From assembly GCA_949825045.1 (NCBI GenBank), contig OX463810.1, positions 31,382,201 to 31,446,200 on the forward strand: DNA of 64,000 nucleotides, read 5' to 3'. A model generated the notes under the pieces. It saw nothing but the letters and a program-made list of their open reading frames with translations, did not search any database and was not told the DNA's origin. The DNA is from Argyresthia goedartella (Eukaryota; Arthropoda; Insecta; Lepidoptera; Argyresthiidae). Each line of letters starts with the position of its first letter. The first letter of the stretch is position 1. The position numbers and the translations under genes were made by a program. This document shows, piece after piece, positions 52,290 through 63,549 of this stretch.

Positions 52290-53190
52290 CCTCCTGGCAA
52301 ACGCACTCCAATGTTATGGCAAAGAACAGAGTGAGTTAGTCGAACTCAGAGCCGCAACATCTGAGCTACTACAACTACAACGCCAGAACGCGGAATTGGT
52401 AGGCATTCTAATTGAGGATGAGGAGGATGAGACCAGCAAGGAGGATGAGCCCACATCACAAACTCTGGTCTTGACCCCCCTCAACGTGAGTGTTGCAACG
52501 CCCACTACTACCGCTCGCTACCGCGAATGCCGTGCCGCCCGCTGGCACGTGCATCGCACCGCACTCGGACACGAATGTCCCACCACTCACCTCCAATCGT
52601 GCTCAGGGAAGAACAATAGCAAACAAAATAACTGTAGTTTATTCAGATAAGATAGGTGTAGATTTTGGTACGTTTTTGCATTATGGCCTTAAGCAACAAG
52701 TGACAAATAATTGTTGTCCTAATACATAGTTCCTTTGAGGATATTATAAAAAAGATAGCTGAAGGGAATTTTGATGAACATACCACCTTTGTTATTATGG
52801 TAGGAAACCACTCAAACATTAGTCGGAGTGCCTTAGATACCAGTATAGATGTACTGCTCAATTTATATAATAAGACGAAGTGCAAGTTTATTCTATGTAA
52901 CTTTCCTTATTGTTCTAATTTATCGGGGAAACAAAATAAAACTGTTCATAGAATGAACATGCACCTATACAATATAACTTGTCATCATAGTGATGCTATA
53001 TTATATTTCGACATGAATATTTTTATTCATAACTTTACTTTGACTCAGGATACTATGTATCTGTCTGATAAAACAAAAAAACGAGTAGCTACATTGTTAG
53101 CGTATAATATATGCGACACAGTTGTAAATATTATAACGCAGTCGCCTTCAGTTTTAGTTAGTATTAGTACTAATAGTAGTGTTTTAAACT
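52290..53190 (+). pseudogene. LINE ORF1 with SGNH/esterase-like domain, broken
   Basis: N-terminal helical, Glu-rich part (ELVELRAATSELLQLQRQNAELVGILIEDEEDE) suggests a coiled coil. A frameshift follows near 52,650. The second frame (52,797-53,192) reads TTFVIMVGNHSNISRS..LYNKTKCKFILCNFPYCSN..NMHLYNI..ILYFDMN..LSDKTKKRVATLLAYNI. The arrangement (..MVGN.., ..ILCNFPY.., late D/H-containing block) recalls the SGNH hydrolase domain found in ORF1 of CR1/L2-type LINEs, which is thought to act on membranes or RNA particles. The assignment is by pattern only. Confidence 0.55.
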
Positions 53191-53266
53191 AGATTGTTCG
53201 ACAAAAGAGGACCCCTCAAAACATAAGAAAATTTTACAAAATAAGCAGGGGTTTTCTGGCAATGAA

Positions 53267-56098
53267 ATGAAAAATACTAGGACAAAGGGTAAGCCCCACT
53301 TAAATATTTCCCATCAAAACATGCAGGGGCTACCTGGCAAAGAACTTGTATTAGAATTATTTCTTAATAATTCTGACACCGAAGTTATTTGTATTATAGA
53401 TCACTGGTTAAAGGAAAATATGATGTCTTTTAACATAAATAATTACAAAATTGTCAGTTGTTACAATAGAAAGACTGCTGATAGAGGTGGTTCTTTAATC
53501 TTAGTTAAAAATAATATTAAGGTGAAACAACGGAAAGATATTCATGCACTTACTGTAGAAAGACAAATAGAGGTATTCTGTGTTGAGTTCGATAGCCATA
53601 TTATTGTTTGTGTCTACAGACCTCCGAGAGATGAAAACGGCCATGTCAATTTTGAAATGTTTGAGAAAATTATGGAGGAAGCCCTCATTAAACTTTGTAA
53701 TAGCAGAAAATAGTTAATTATTTGTGGCGATTTTGATGTAGATTTGCTTGTAGATACAACATTGAAACAACGATTAATAACTCTGTTCAAATCATTTAAT
53801 TTATGTATTTCTAGAGCCGACTAGAATTACACTTACCAGCCAAACTTGCTTAGATAACGTTTTTTGTGACTGTGTATTCACAAGTAAAAAAGTAATTAAC
53901 TGCTTACCCTCCGATCACAGTGGTCAAACAGTTTCATTTCCAATTGCCAGTAAAAATAGGACTGATCCATCATTTTATAGGCCTATTACATCCCATAGAC
54001 TAGAGACGTATATGAAAAAGTTAGATATAAATTTGCCAGTACCGGATTTTGATGAACATAACCCTAACAAAATCTATTCTGACTTCTTCAACATTGTTCA
54101 AACAGAATTTAATACAGTTTTTAAATTAAAGAAAGTCTGTGCCAACAACGTTAAATCTAAATTTAATGACTGGACAACATTTGGAATTCGTAAATGTAGA
54201 GCTATCTTGTATGACCTTTATGAACAAAAAACCTATAACATTGATATAAAATTTCATGACTATGTTAAAAAATATTCCAAAACTTTCAAGTTGGTTTGAA
54301 GTACTGCAAAAACTTTACACATTAATAGAAAAATACAAAATTCAAGTAATATAATGAAAACGGTTTGGCAAATCATAAACCGTGAAACTTGCAAAGTTAT
54401 ACCAAGGGACAATGATTTCTGCTTAAAAATAGGTGATAATGTTGTTAAATCCAACGCTGAGGTAGCTCGAGCTTTTAAAACATTCTTCACCAATGTACCC
54501 TTACTTACAACAGAGCGTCTAAATTCATCTTTATGTGAAGCAGAGACTTTATTAAAAAACAGCACTAGCAATTTCATCATGTATATCCCCAGGATATTGT
54601 CAAAACGTATAGATTACTTAACTTAAAAAATTCTGAAGACCTGTGGGGTATATCAGTCAAACCCTAGTTATAGCCCCACACCTAGCTTATATATTTAATA
54701 AATGTGTTGACGATGGAGCTTTCCCAGACCTCATGAAACACAGTTAACTTTTACCTCTGTTCAAGTCGGGAGACAAGGGTGATCCTTCAAATTTCAGACC
54801 AATATCTGTTCTTCCAGCACTAAGCAAAATTTTTGAAAAGATTAAGATACTCAATCAAATGCTCTCACACTTCAACCGTACAAAACAACTCCACGCCAAA
54901 CAATACGGTTTCACTAGGGGTAAATTGACTACGGGTGCAGGTATTACTCTTATATCTCATATTTACTCTGCATGGGAGGCCGCACAAGATGCTATCGGAG
55001 TTTTTTGCGATCTGTCGAAGGCATTTGATTGTGTTGATCATAATACGCTACTAATGAAATTAAATCATTACGGAGTTAGAAATAAAGCGTTGGATCTACT
55101 AAGATCATACCTAAGCAATAGATTCAACAGGTAGAAGTCAACGGTGTTAAATCTGATGGATCAGGAGTAAAAATTGGCGTTCCACAAGGTTCCATATTAG
55201 GCCCTTCCTTATTCCTGGTATATATTAACGATCTGCCTTTCATGGTGGAGAAATTGACTGATATAGTGTTGTTTGCTGATGACACTTCACTGATCTTCAA
55301 AATTGAAAGACAAAAAGAAGATTTTGATGATGTTAATGGAGTATTGTATTTAAACTTGAATTGGTTCACAGTTAATAATTTATTGTTAAATGCTGGTAAA
55401 ACCAAATGTAACAAATTCTCACTTCCAAATGTCAGGCAAGTTGAGACCAGTTTGGTATTAGACAGCAGCACGTTAGAAGTAGTAAATGACACGAAGTTTC
55501 TTGGAATAAACATTGATAGCAAATTACAGTGGGGACCCCACATAGATAAATTGGCTGGTAAATTAAGTTCTGCGGCTTACGCTGTTAGGAACATCAGACA
55601 AAACACGAATGTGGCTACATCTAGTATATTTTAGTTACTTTCATAGTGTCATGTTCTATGGTATCTTGTTGTGGGGGAAAGCAGCGGATATTCAAACCAA
55701 TTTTATTTTACAGAAAAGAGCTATTCGAGCAATTTATAATTTGAAACGCACAGACTCCTTAACAGAGCTTTTTAAAGAAATTGACATACTAACTGTAGCT
55801 AGTCAATTTATTTTCGAAAACATAATTTATGTACGCAAGAACCTTACAACATTTGCTAAACTAAGCGATAGCTGTAATATTAACCTAAGAAATAATCACA
55901 GACTACTTGCGCCCCGGTTAAGACACGCGAAGGTTAGCAATTCTTTCAAGAGTCAATGCATTCTTTACTACAAAAAGATACCTGAGGATCTTGAAATTGC
56001 GATTTGAGCAATTTAAAAACCATGTTAAAGCGACTTTGTCGAAAAAGGGATATTACAATGTTCAAGATTACTTAAATGATGGGACTGTATGGGGTTAA
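53267..56098 (+). pseudogene. LINE ORF2: endonuclease and reverse transcriptase, broken
   Basis: APE-type endonuclease: HLNISHQNMQGL, then CIIDHWL where relatives have a catalytic Glu (TEHWL), VCVYRPPRD, a GDFDVDLL-like motif after a stop at about 53,711, and PSDHSGQTVSF. Linker frame 54,012-54,299. RT: AKQYGFTRGKLTTGAG, FCDLSKAFDCVDHNTLL (about 55,000-55,050), VPQGSILGP, FADDTSLIF (about 55,270), FLGINIDSKLQWGPH. C-terminus to YLNDGTVWG at about 56,098. Frameshifts near 53,810, 55,130 and 55,615. Confidence 0.85.
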
Positions 56099-56345
56099 TC
56101 TGGCTCAACACAGACCTTGCTGTTAATAGTTTTGTAATTATTTATTCCTACTTATTAATTATGATATTATAAAATTTGTATTAGTTAAGCACAAGCAATC
56201 TTTAAATGAGATCTAAAAATCAATCTGTGGGAGTTTCTACGCCCTTCTGCTCCCACAGTGGTCCAATGTAGAGAAGTGGCAAAAAATGACGATTGTTAAG
56301 TATATGTAAATATCTACAGTAATAAAGAGATTTGGAATTTGGAAT

Positions 56346-56552
56346 TTGTCCAAGCAATGACTTGTCGATCTACGTGTTTTCGAAGTTCGCTACATGTCGA
56401 AATAATTTACTGTCGAAGTTCAGTCCGCAACTCAGCTTGAGATTTTCCCGGGTTGACAAGCAGTCCATATGAAATTGTCCATTTACTGATGTTATCGAGG
56501 TCAGCATTCAACGCCTCTACTGTCAGATTTACATCACTAAGAGAGAAGTGCC
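56346..56552. mobile_element. MULE right end and a short LINE B piece
   Basis: 56,355-56,440 continues the CTGTCGAAG-type MULE terminal sequence. 56,440-56,552 on the minus strand encodes FSLSDVNLTVEALNADLDNISKW..LLVNPGKSQ, the LINE B segment after YADD. Confidence 0.65.
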
Positions 56553-59015
56553 GATATATTTTATTTTATTTTTATTTTCTTAGGGAAGCTTACAGCTGTA
56601 ATTTTTACATAACATTGGAAATGGCATACTAAAAGCTAATTACAAGCATCCACATATGGTCGTCTAAATAATAACAGCACGTAACTAAGTTCTTAAAATA
56701 GATTAAATCAATTCACACAGAAGGGAAGATTTTAAGGATTATACTGCTCACGCACTCCTCCATCTACGTTACCACGACTCGCTACAAACCTCCTAATGAT
56801 AGTATTACCTAGTGATTGAACGCTGCTGTTAAAAATATCAATGTCCTGATCATCATCGATATTAGTTTTGAAGAGACGATTAAATGTCGAACAGGCTCTG
56901 ACGAGAAATGAATCTTCCCTGTACTAGCTATGAACCAAGGGTAGCTAAAATAGTGGACGTCTACGAGTACTACGACTGGGGACCTTAAAATTTAATTTGT
57001 TGAGTAGATTTGGACAGTCTACGGTACCCCTAGCAATTTTCATGAGGAATGCTACGTCGGCAATATCCCTTCGCAAATTCAGAGGAAGAAGATGGAGCCG
57101 TGAACATCGGTCTTCATATTCTAATTTAGGCAGCTTGAATTTAAATCCGAGATACCGAGAACTTTCTCTGAATTTGCTCAAGTCTACCGCTATAATTGTC
57201 ATAGCAAGGGTTCCATACCTGAGATGCGTATTCAAGGTGACTACGTACATAAGTACAATAAAGAACTTTGACAGTTTTCATATGATTGAACGACTTCGAC
57301 AATCTCATAACAAATCCCATAGCCTTCGAGGCTTTACTAACGATGCTGTTTATATGCTGGTCAAACATCAGTCTACGTGAATAACCCCGAGGTCCTTACT
57401 TTCAGACAGCCTAGTCAATGGCATGTTTTTTATATGGTTTAAGCTTGCGAGTAAAAGTCATAAAGAAACACTTTGCAACATTAAGGTCAAGTTTGTTTGT
57501 CGAACAGTAGTTGTCAAGCCTGATTAAATCCTGTTGCAAAAGAACGGCATCCGAAGCCTTGTTAACTACTCTAAAAAATTTCATATCATCGGCAAATAGT
57601 AATACATTTGAATTAATAAAGCTTGAGTCGATGTCCTGTACAAATATAATTAATAGTAGTGGGCCAAGCAGGGATTCCTAGGGAACACCGGATGGTATAC
57701 TTGCCCAGGAAGATCTAAAACCATTAAGTACAACAGCTTGACAACGGTTTGATACATAAGAGCTTAACCACGCAAACAGACTGCCTCTGATACCAACACC
57801 CCCGAGCTTTTTCAGCAGTATACTGTGGTCAAAGCGATCAAAAGCCTTTCTGTAGTCTGTATAAATGACATCCACCTGGTCACCATCATCCATACGCTCG
57901 GTAACATAGTCATTTAGAAGTACCAAGTTTGTTACAATTTATCTACCCTTTAAAAATCCATGCTGCAAAGGACTAACGCTTTGAGACCATTATAGAGCTG
58001 GGCATTAACGATTCGTTCGAGAACCTTAGCGATTAGGCATAATTTGGAAATAGGTCTATAATGCTCGACACAATCCCGGGAGCCTTTTTTATGAATTGGT
58101 GAGATATAAGCGGTTTTCCAACGAGCTGGCATTACACCCTCCTCCAGCGAGCGTTTGAACAGGATAGTTACGGGACCGGAAAGTTCTTTGGAACATGAAA
58201 CCAGAAATTTAGCAGGGATTGTATCGGGACCCGCGGAGTTAGTGAGATCAAGAGCTTGCAATTGTCTTTGAACAAGCGATGCGTTAACCTCGATGCTGGC
58301 GATGTCACACAGACTGGCAGACTCGTCGGTATGTAAAGCAGTACTGCTGTCAGTACTTTGAGTAGATGGACTAGATGGCGCTAGGAAGGAGGAGTGGAAG
58401 TATTTAGAGAAAAATTCGCATATCGATTGGCCACAGTTTGATGACAGACCATCATGGGACATATTCGTTGGGAAAACACCGCTATTCCTTTTTGATTTTA
58501 CAAAAGACCAAAATGCTTTAGGGTTGTCAACGATAGATTTTTCAATATTAGGAATATATTTTCCGTGACAATCCCGTTCCATTCTGCTCACTCTATCACG
58601 GAGGATTAAGAAGGATATTTTGTCAGACACCATAAGTTTTAAACTTTTTGTGATATTTGAATTTCTCTCTAATCATCTTAATCAAAGCTGGACTGTACCA
58701 AGATACTTTTAGACGACTTGCGGACTGGCACATAGGTGTCACGGATTTTAAAAAGTAATTGGTAGAATAGCTCGACCACATCATTCACACTACCCTCATA
58801 TAAAATATTATACCAGTCGATTGTATTTATCTCCTCTCTTATCAATTTGCAGTCTGCTTTAAAATAATTAAATGATTTGTGAAATACTGTTTTGAGGGGG
58901 GTGAAATGTGCTTCAGGAATGGCAATAACAAGAGCTTTGTGATATGGGTCCTAGCGAACCAGCGGATCGAGTCAAGGCATTGTTTTTGTATTTTCATTAG
59001 ATAACACAAGGTTAT
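56553..59015 (-). mobile_element. Third LINE (family C, Jockey-type), inserted in LINE B
   Basis: Minus-strand frames 57,950-58,633, 57,678-57,926, 57,141-57,368 and 56,945-57,250 together cover the end of the endonuclease (DPYHKALVIAIPE), linker, RT and C-terminus. The 3' end is an A/T-rich AAAATAAAAATAAAATAAAA tail at about 56,553-56,580. It is 5' truncated at about 59,015. LINE B reads DDLQI before it and YRHFSLSD after it, so the two halves join cleanly in sense. Confidence 0.75.
56945..58950 (-). pseudogene. LINE C ORF2, broken
   Basis: Linker (DNPKAFWSFVKSKRNS..), then RT fingers (SAGPDTIPAKFLVSC; GVMPARWKTAYISPIHKKGSRD..YRPIS), palm (VIYTDYRKAFDRFDHSILLKKL; a Gly-Val-Pro end of the PQG motif at 57,680), FADDMKF at about 57,583-57,602 and the C-terminal region (HINSIVSKASKAMGFVMRLSK..; LPKLEYEDRCSRLHLLPLNLRR). 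Frameshifts lie near 57,930, 57,670 and 57,150. Confidence 0.75.
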
Positions 59016-60966
59016 TTAAGGTTATTTGAAGGTCATCTGCGTAGAGATGACAAGAAGAAGTAAGAATGACAGAGATGGATTTAATGAATACTGAGAAGAG
59101 AAGAGGAAAAAGGGTACCACCCTGCTGAACACCCGCGGAGAGATCACACCAGTCCGTTGAGATCTCCTCAGACTTAATGCGCTGCTGGCGGTCTCTCAGG
59201 TAGGAGTCAAACCAGAGAGCCGAGTACGAGGAGACTCTGAGCGATTTTAAAATTTCAACCAGGATATCGAAATCGACGCAGTTGACGGCGCTACTGAAAT
59301 CAAGCAGTGTGACAACCGTAAGCTGCTTCTTATCCATGGCTAATTGAATGTCATCAGTGACTTTAAGCAATGCCGTGGTAGTACTGTGACCCGGCCTGAA
59401 ACCTGATTGATTGGGATTTAATAAGTTTCTAGAGGAAAGGTGAGAGGAGAGCTAACAGTGAACAATTGATTCTTGGACTTTGAAGAGGACAGGCAGAATA
59501 GATATGGGACGAAAATCATTAAAGGAGACGGGATTGGACGATTTAGGTAGGGGAATCACAAGTGCCTTTTTCCACTGAGAGGGGAAGCAACATTGCTCAA
59601 GCGATACATTAATTATGTGGGTAATGATCGGTAACAGCTCCTCAATGATGCAGGTTATCATCTGAGAACAGATCTTGTCCTCACCAATGGCTTTCGACGA
59701 GATCGCTAATATTGCCCTCCTTACTGCGCCGATTCCGACACTGTTGAAGTTGAAGGGTGAGTTGTGAGCTGCGGTCTTTGACCGTAGGTTACGAAAGGTA
59801 GCTTCCTTGACGAGGGGGTCCATCACGATTGGGGCATTAGCAAAATAATTGTTGAGACCGTTGAGGTTGACATTTCCAGCAACCAAGTCCTGGGGCTTAG
59901 CTACACCAAGAGTCTTCAGAAATTTCCAAACCTGTGCTGGAGTATAGCTCTCAATACACTCGTAGATATGACGACGTTTGGCATCACGATACAGATGAGT
60001 GCAACGATTGCGGAGACGTTTGCAAAATAAAAGATTCCCGTCGGTCGGATCCACCTTATATCTACTCTTGGCACGGTTTCTCTTGGCCATCAGGCTCTTG
60101 ATGGTGTCAGTAAGCCACGGCGCAGGAAGGAGCTTAACCTAAACCCTCTTGACCGGAGCGTGCTTATCAAACAAGCTCAGGACAACAGAGTTAAAGTTTT
60201 GGACTTTGTCTTCAACGGTCTCGCTACCAACAACAGGGGACCAGTCGACAGAGGCGGCATCTGATTTAAGGGAGTTAAGATCCATGCCCTTGAAGCTACG
60301 TATGTCAAGGAATTTAGCTGCACGCTTAGGAGGCCTTAACTTGAATGAGAGGTAAATCAAATCGTGATAGGAGAAGGGGGTGTTAAGTTGGCCATGCACA
60401 GCAACCTTGGATATGTTAGAAATAATCATCAGATCTAGAAGAGAGGGGGTGCAGTGTGGTTGAAAGTGGGTGGCACCCAGAAGAAGGATGTGTAAGTTTA
60501 ATGAACTTACAAGAGATTTAAGCTTTGCTGAGCGAACGTTATTTTTGAGAAGGCAAGTGTTAAAAGTCGCCGAGAATCAGGGTGTCGCTATAAAGAGGAG
60601 TCAGATCATTGAGAAGGGTTTCAAATGAGTTAAAATAGTCAATGATAAGAGAGGGGCTATAATAGACACCCAGGAGGACTTTATTGTGACGCAAGCAGAT
60701 CTCCAAGAACAGGTGTTCAGTGGTACCAGAGTACAGGCTTGGCGACTGGCTGATGACTTTGCATGGAATATCGGCACGTAGGTATATAGCTACACCGCCT
60801 TGCCCGTCCTATCGTTCCGGTAGATACTAAAGCCTGGCAGAGCATACATGGCAGAAGGAAGTGATGGTTTGACAAAAGATTCCGAAACGAGAATACCATG
60901 TATGTTCTGATCGCTAAAAGTAACAAGGTCAGTATAGCTGGTGTGAATGCTTTGTGCGTTAATATC
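59015..60966 (-). pseudogene. LINE B: endonuclease and RT region
   Basis: 60,966-60,430 encodes the degenerate endonuclease (DINAQSIHTSYTDLVTFSDQ..ILVSESF..LPGFSIYRND). 60,429-58,972 is one minus frame with two amber codons at about 60,136 and 59,449, both where Gln fits. It carries the linker, GEDKICSQMI, PLPKSSNPVSFNDFRPISILP, LLDFSSAVNCVDFDILVEIL (normally SKAFD), GVQQGGTLFPLLFSVFI and HLYADDLQI. Catalytic Asp-Asp is present. The start lies inside the endonuclease, so the element is 5' truncated. Confidence 0.8.
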
Positions 60967-61045
60967 CAAAATTGTCAGTTGTTACAATAGAAAGACTGCT
61001 GATAGAGGTAGTTCTTTAATCTTAGTAAAAATTATATAAAGGTGA
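60967..61045 (+). mobile_element. CR1-like LINE fragment, right half (host of the nest)
   Basis: CAAAATTGTCAGTTGTTACA..AGAAAGACTGCTGATAGAGG continues exactly where 49,218 stops, judged against the intact copy at 53,450-53,530. The first 14 bases duplicate 49,205-49,218. Confidence 0.85.
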
Positions 61046-61105
61046 AACCGGCTCAGGACCGGAGTGGATGGCGTGGTAAATAAGAGGCCTATACCCAGCA
61101 GTGGG
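61046..61105 (+). mobile_element. RTE-type LINE 3' end
   Basis: AGAGGCCTATACCCAGCAGT then GGG is the 3' end motif I know from lepidopteran RTE LINEs (GGAGGCCTATGCCCAGCAGTGGGA). It is preceded by GGAGTGGATGGCGTGG. Only about 60 bp remain. Confidence 0.65.
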
Positions 61106-61324
61106 TGTTGGCACCATAGCCAAGACCTGATCTACGAGGGGCGAGGGGGGTTCTTCGCTCATCCAATCACATACATTCTGATCGTCGCTTTAATGCAACT
61201 CACGTCTGTTATTGTATTACTTAGCCCGTTTAATTATTATAAAGCTATTGTATCAGCATAAACCTAGCTGCAGTTTGATTCTCGACCTCAAGACCCTGAA
61301 CAAGGATAAGGAGAGGATCTTTCA
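61106..61324 (+). repeat. Possible 5' LTR of the second BEL/Pao element
   Basis: Starts TGTTGGCACC right after the RTE motif and ends ..GATCTTTCA, immediately before a primer-binding-site-like TGGTCCTTCGAG. TG...CA ends and position fit an LTR, but the partner LTR lies outside the window, so this is a prediction. Confidence 0.35.
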
Positions 61325-61342
61325 TGGTCCTTCGAGTGAAAA
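61325..61342 (+). promoter_or_regulatory. Candidate primer-binding site of BEL element 2
   Basis: TGGTCCTTCGAGTGAAAA. The TGGTCCTTCGA form is one I remember following 5' LTRs of BEL/Pao elements. Not verified. Confidence 0.35.
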
Positions 61343-62033
61343 AGGACTTGGGATACAGTTGTTGCAGCGTGTGTTGTCGGCGTGTCATCCATTATGCCGT
61401 AAATTCTACTTCAACGCAATCAATCTACTTACATTACCTTAAAACACTTGAAGCTAGAAGAAGACTAAAGCATTAACAAAGAACGAGTAGACCAACAGGA
61501 ATTGGACTCAACAATCAGTCTTCGTGCAACCTACATACGATTCACAAAACATCGACCTTTGGACCTTCTCACCAGGCACCGCGTCTTGATTTGCTGCGCG
61601 CCCCGTGTGGGACATACATACATAGAAAGGAGAAATACCAAATACATCCGATACTGAGTGAGTCCATTCCAAATCCTATAAACCTTATCAATCAATCTCC
61701 ATCTCCTCATTCATATCTTCAACCTTACCTATCAGTGTTTATTGCACTATTTGAGCATGAAAGGCAAAGTGATTCAACTTAACGCTAATACCTATCCGCA
61801 TCACACATTCATAGGTATTAATTTTTTAGCTATCTGCTTGTGTCGACTTATGATTGAAGTAAACAATACTCCAGCGGCTTACAAATTGCTCAGTTATTGT
61901 TGTGCTAATTGCTCAAGTGTATTGTGCTTACTTACAAAAAATCCTGAATATCTCTTGAATTAAAATAATATACTTGTACATATTAATATTAAATACGTTA
62001 ATTACATACCTTAAATCTAGCTTAAAAATCATC
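61343..62033 (+). other. Leader of BEL element 2
   Basis: About 690 bp with no meaningful frame, comparable to the 660-bp leader of the first BEL element. Confidence 0.4.
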
Positions 62034-63000
62034 ATGTCCGAAATTAAAGACCTCATTAAAAAACGAGGAACAATAAAAGCAAAGTTAACACAATTTATCA
62101 ATTACTTAGAAAACATCGAAAGTGCCAATTTACCGTTAGGTGAAGTGCAAGCAAACGAATTAGAATCGCGCCTTACAAAAATGGATTTATTATATGGTTC
62201 ATTTGATGAATTACAGAGTGACATCGAGCGGTTGTCAGAGACACCTAATGAGATGTACCAGGAGGTTAGGCGCCGCTCGTGAGGCCGCCTTGCAAGTACA
62301 GTACCAACTTTGTGAGGTTGCCCAAGATTGATCTGCCTCACTTCGACGGAGACTATCAGCACTGGCTCGAATTCAGAGATACGTATTCTTCCCTTATTCA
62401 CAACAACACTGAAATATAAGACATACACAAATTCCACTACCTGCGGGCAGCCTTAGTGGGCTCCGCAGCCGAAGTGATACAGGGTATAGACTTCACATCA
62501 TCTCATTACACAATGGCATGGCAGTTATTAGTGAAAAGATACGACAATAAGAGAATGCTTATCGATAACTACCTAAAAATGATATTCAACCTAGAATCAA
62601 TTCAAAAAGAATCATGCACTGCCTTGCGTAACTTAGTATACATTACAGTAAAAAACCTAAGATCCCTAGCTACCTTGGGTGAACCCACACAATACTGGGA
62701 CACCGTCATCATATTTACGATGGCCAATAAACTTGATATGATTAATAACCGGGACTGGTAGGAACACAAAAATACACTGTCATGTGACTCCCCTACACTT
62801 ACACAATTTATAGACTTCTTAGCAGTAAATGTGACTTGCTAGAAACCTTACAAGATAAACAAAGTCTTAAAACATCCACACCAACCCCTAAACACACTTA
62901 TGTAAATGAAACTACATCAAACAAAGCAAAATTATCATCAAAAAACCCCGAAATCCAACACAATGTCTACACTAAAACAGTATCATACCCTATGTGTTCA
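62034..63000 (+). pseudogene. BEL element 2 gag, broken
   Basis: The ATG at 62,034 opens MSEIKDLIKKRGTIKAKLTQ..LTKMDLLYGSFDELQSDIERL, the N-terminal helical part. It stops at 62,280 because of a frameshift. Homology continues with LPKIDLPHFDGDYQHWLEFRDTYSSLIHNN (62,320-62,415), a stop near 62,417, then KFHYLRAALVGSAAEVIQGI..YTMAWQLLVKRYDNKRMLID (62,430-62,761), the DUF1759-type core. Further stops lie at 62,759 and about 62,839. Confidence 0.8.
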
Positions 63001-63549
63001 CAAAATCATTATTTATTCGCATGTAAATCGTTTCGAGCTTTAGGCATAGACTCTCGCATTAAAAAAGCGACACAAAGCAATGTCTGCATGAATTGCCTTC
63101 GGCCTGGACATACAGATAGCCGTTGTGTTCTTTCTCATTGCAAGTATTGCCCAGGAAGACATAGCACTCTGTTGCATAAGGAAACTCATGTCGAGCCACA
63201 CGCAAATAATTGTATATCGTTGTCAACAGAAGTCGTACACACAGATGATGACCGCGCAAATGTTCTGTTATCCACAGCGTTGGTGAGAGTTGTGGATGCA
63301 CAAGGAAACATACATACCGCGAGACTGCTGCTCGACAACGGCAGCTCGGCCAATTTTGTGACCCAGAATCTAAGGGATAAACTCGGTCTGGTAAAGCGTA
63401 CCGCTGGCTCTACTGTCTCAGGTATCAACAGTCAAATATCTAATGCTACAGAGTCTTGTGACCTATCAATTGAATCATGTTTTGGTAACTACAAGACAAA
63501 GATATCTTGTTACGTTTTACCAAAAATCACGAACGCATTGCCTGGCTAG
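62836..63549 (+). pseudogene. BEL element 2 zinc knuckles and protease, ends at an amber codon
   Basis: 237 codons. Cys-rich part YPMCSQNHYLFACKSF, CMNCLRPGHTDSRC, CKYCPGRHSTLLH (about 62,985-63,175). Then the DUF1758-type aspartic protease: ARLLLDNGSSANFVT, where the usual catalytic DSG or DTG is DNG. It ends at TAG 63,547-63,549 after LPG, where related elements have Gln (LPGQ). The same frame continues after it. Confidence 0.8.

Larger units (their letters stand above)
52265..56345 (+). mobile_element. CR1-like LINE, near full-length copy
   Basis: The longest copy of the family. ORF1 lies at about 52,290-53,190, then ORF2 endonuclease (53,267-53,760), linker, RT (54,780-55,640), C-terminus (55,640-56,098) and a 3' UTR ending in (TTTGGAA)n near 56,345. 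At least five frameshifts and stops. It was the reference for the other CR1-like fragments in this window. It lies inside the right terminal region of the MULE. The 5' end is approximate because the last bases cannot be told from MULE sequence. Confidence 0.85.
50017..56440 (+). mobile_element. Mutator-like (MULE) transposon, itself interrupted by a LINE
   Basis: 50,017-50,062 is the reverse complement of 52,121-52,167 (CATCTTCGAATGACCTC core, a few mismatches). Right of 52,167 the terminal region carries repeats of CTGTCGAA.AATT.GCTGTCGAAG. After the LINE at 52.27-56.35 kb, similar CTGTCGAAG text continues at 56,355-56,440 up to the LINE B boundary. The right terminal region is therefore much longer than the left. 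The left end, with about 250 bp of LINE B, was probably deleted. A transposase remnant lies at 50.5-51.6 kb. Confidence 0.65.
49219..60966 (-). mobile_element. Jockey-type LINE (family B), split by nested insertions
   Basis: Minus-strand pieces of one element: endonuclease to RT at about 59,015-60,966; the stretch after YADD (FSLSDVNLTVEALNADLDNISKW) at about 56,440-56,552; and the C-terminal region and 3' UTR at 49,219-50,016 (TLAQSLLLPLIDYPDACW..NKLERLQNLGIRF..IRLWNALPCTI), ending in GTGCAATAAAGAATATG. CAAAATTGTCAGTT at 49,205-49,218 and 60,967-60,980 is the target duplication. About 80-90 codons expected between the last two pieces are missing. Confidence 0.8.
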
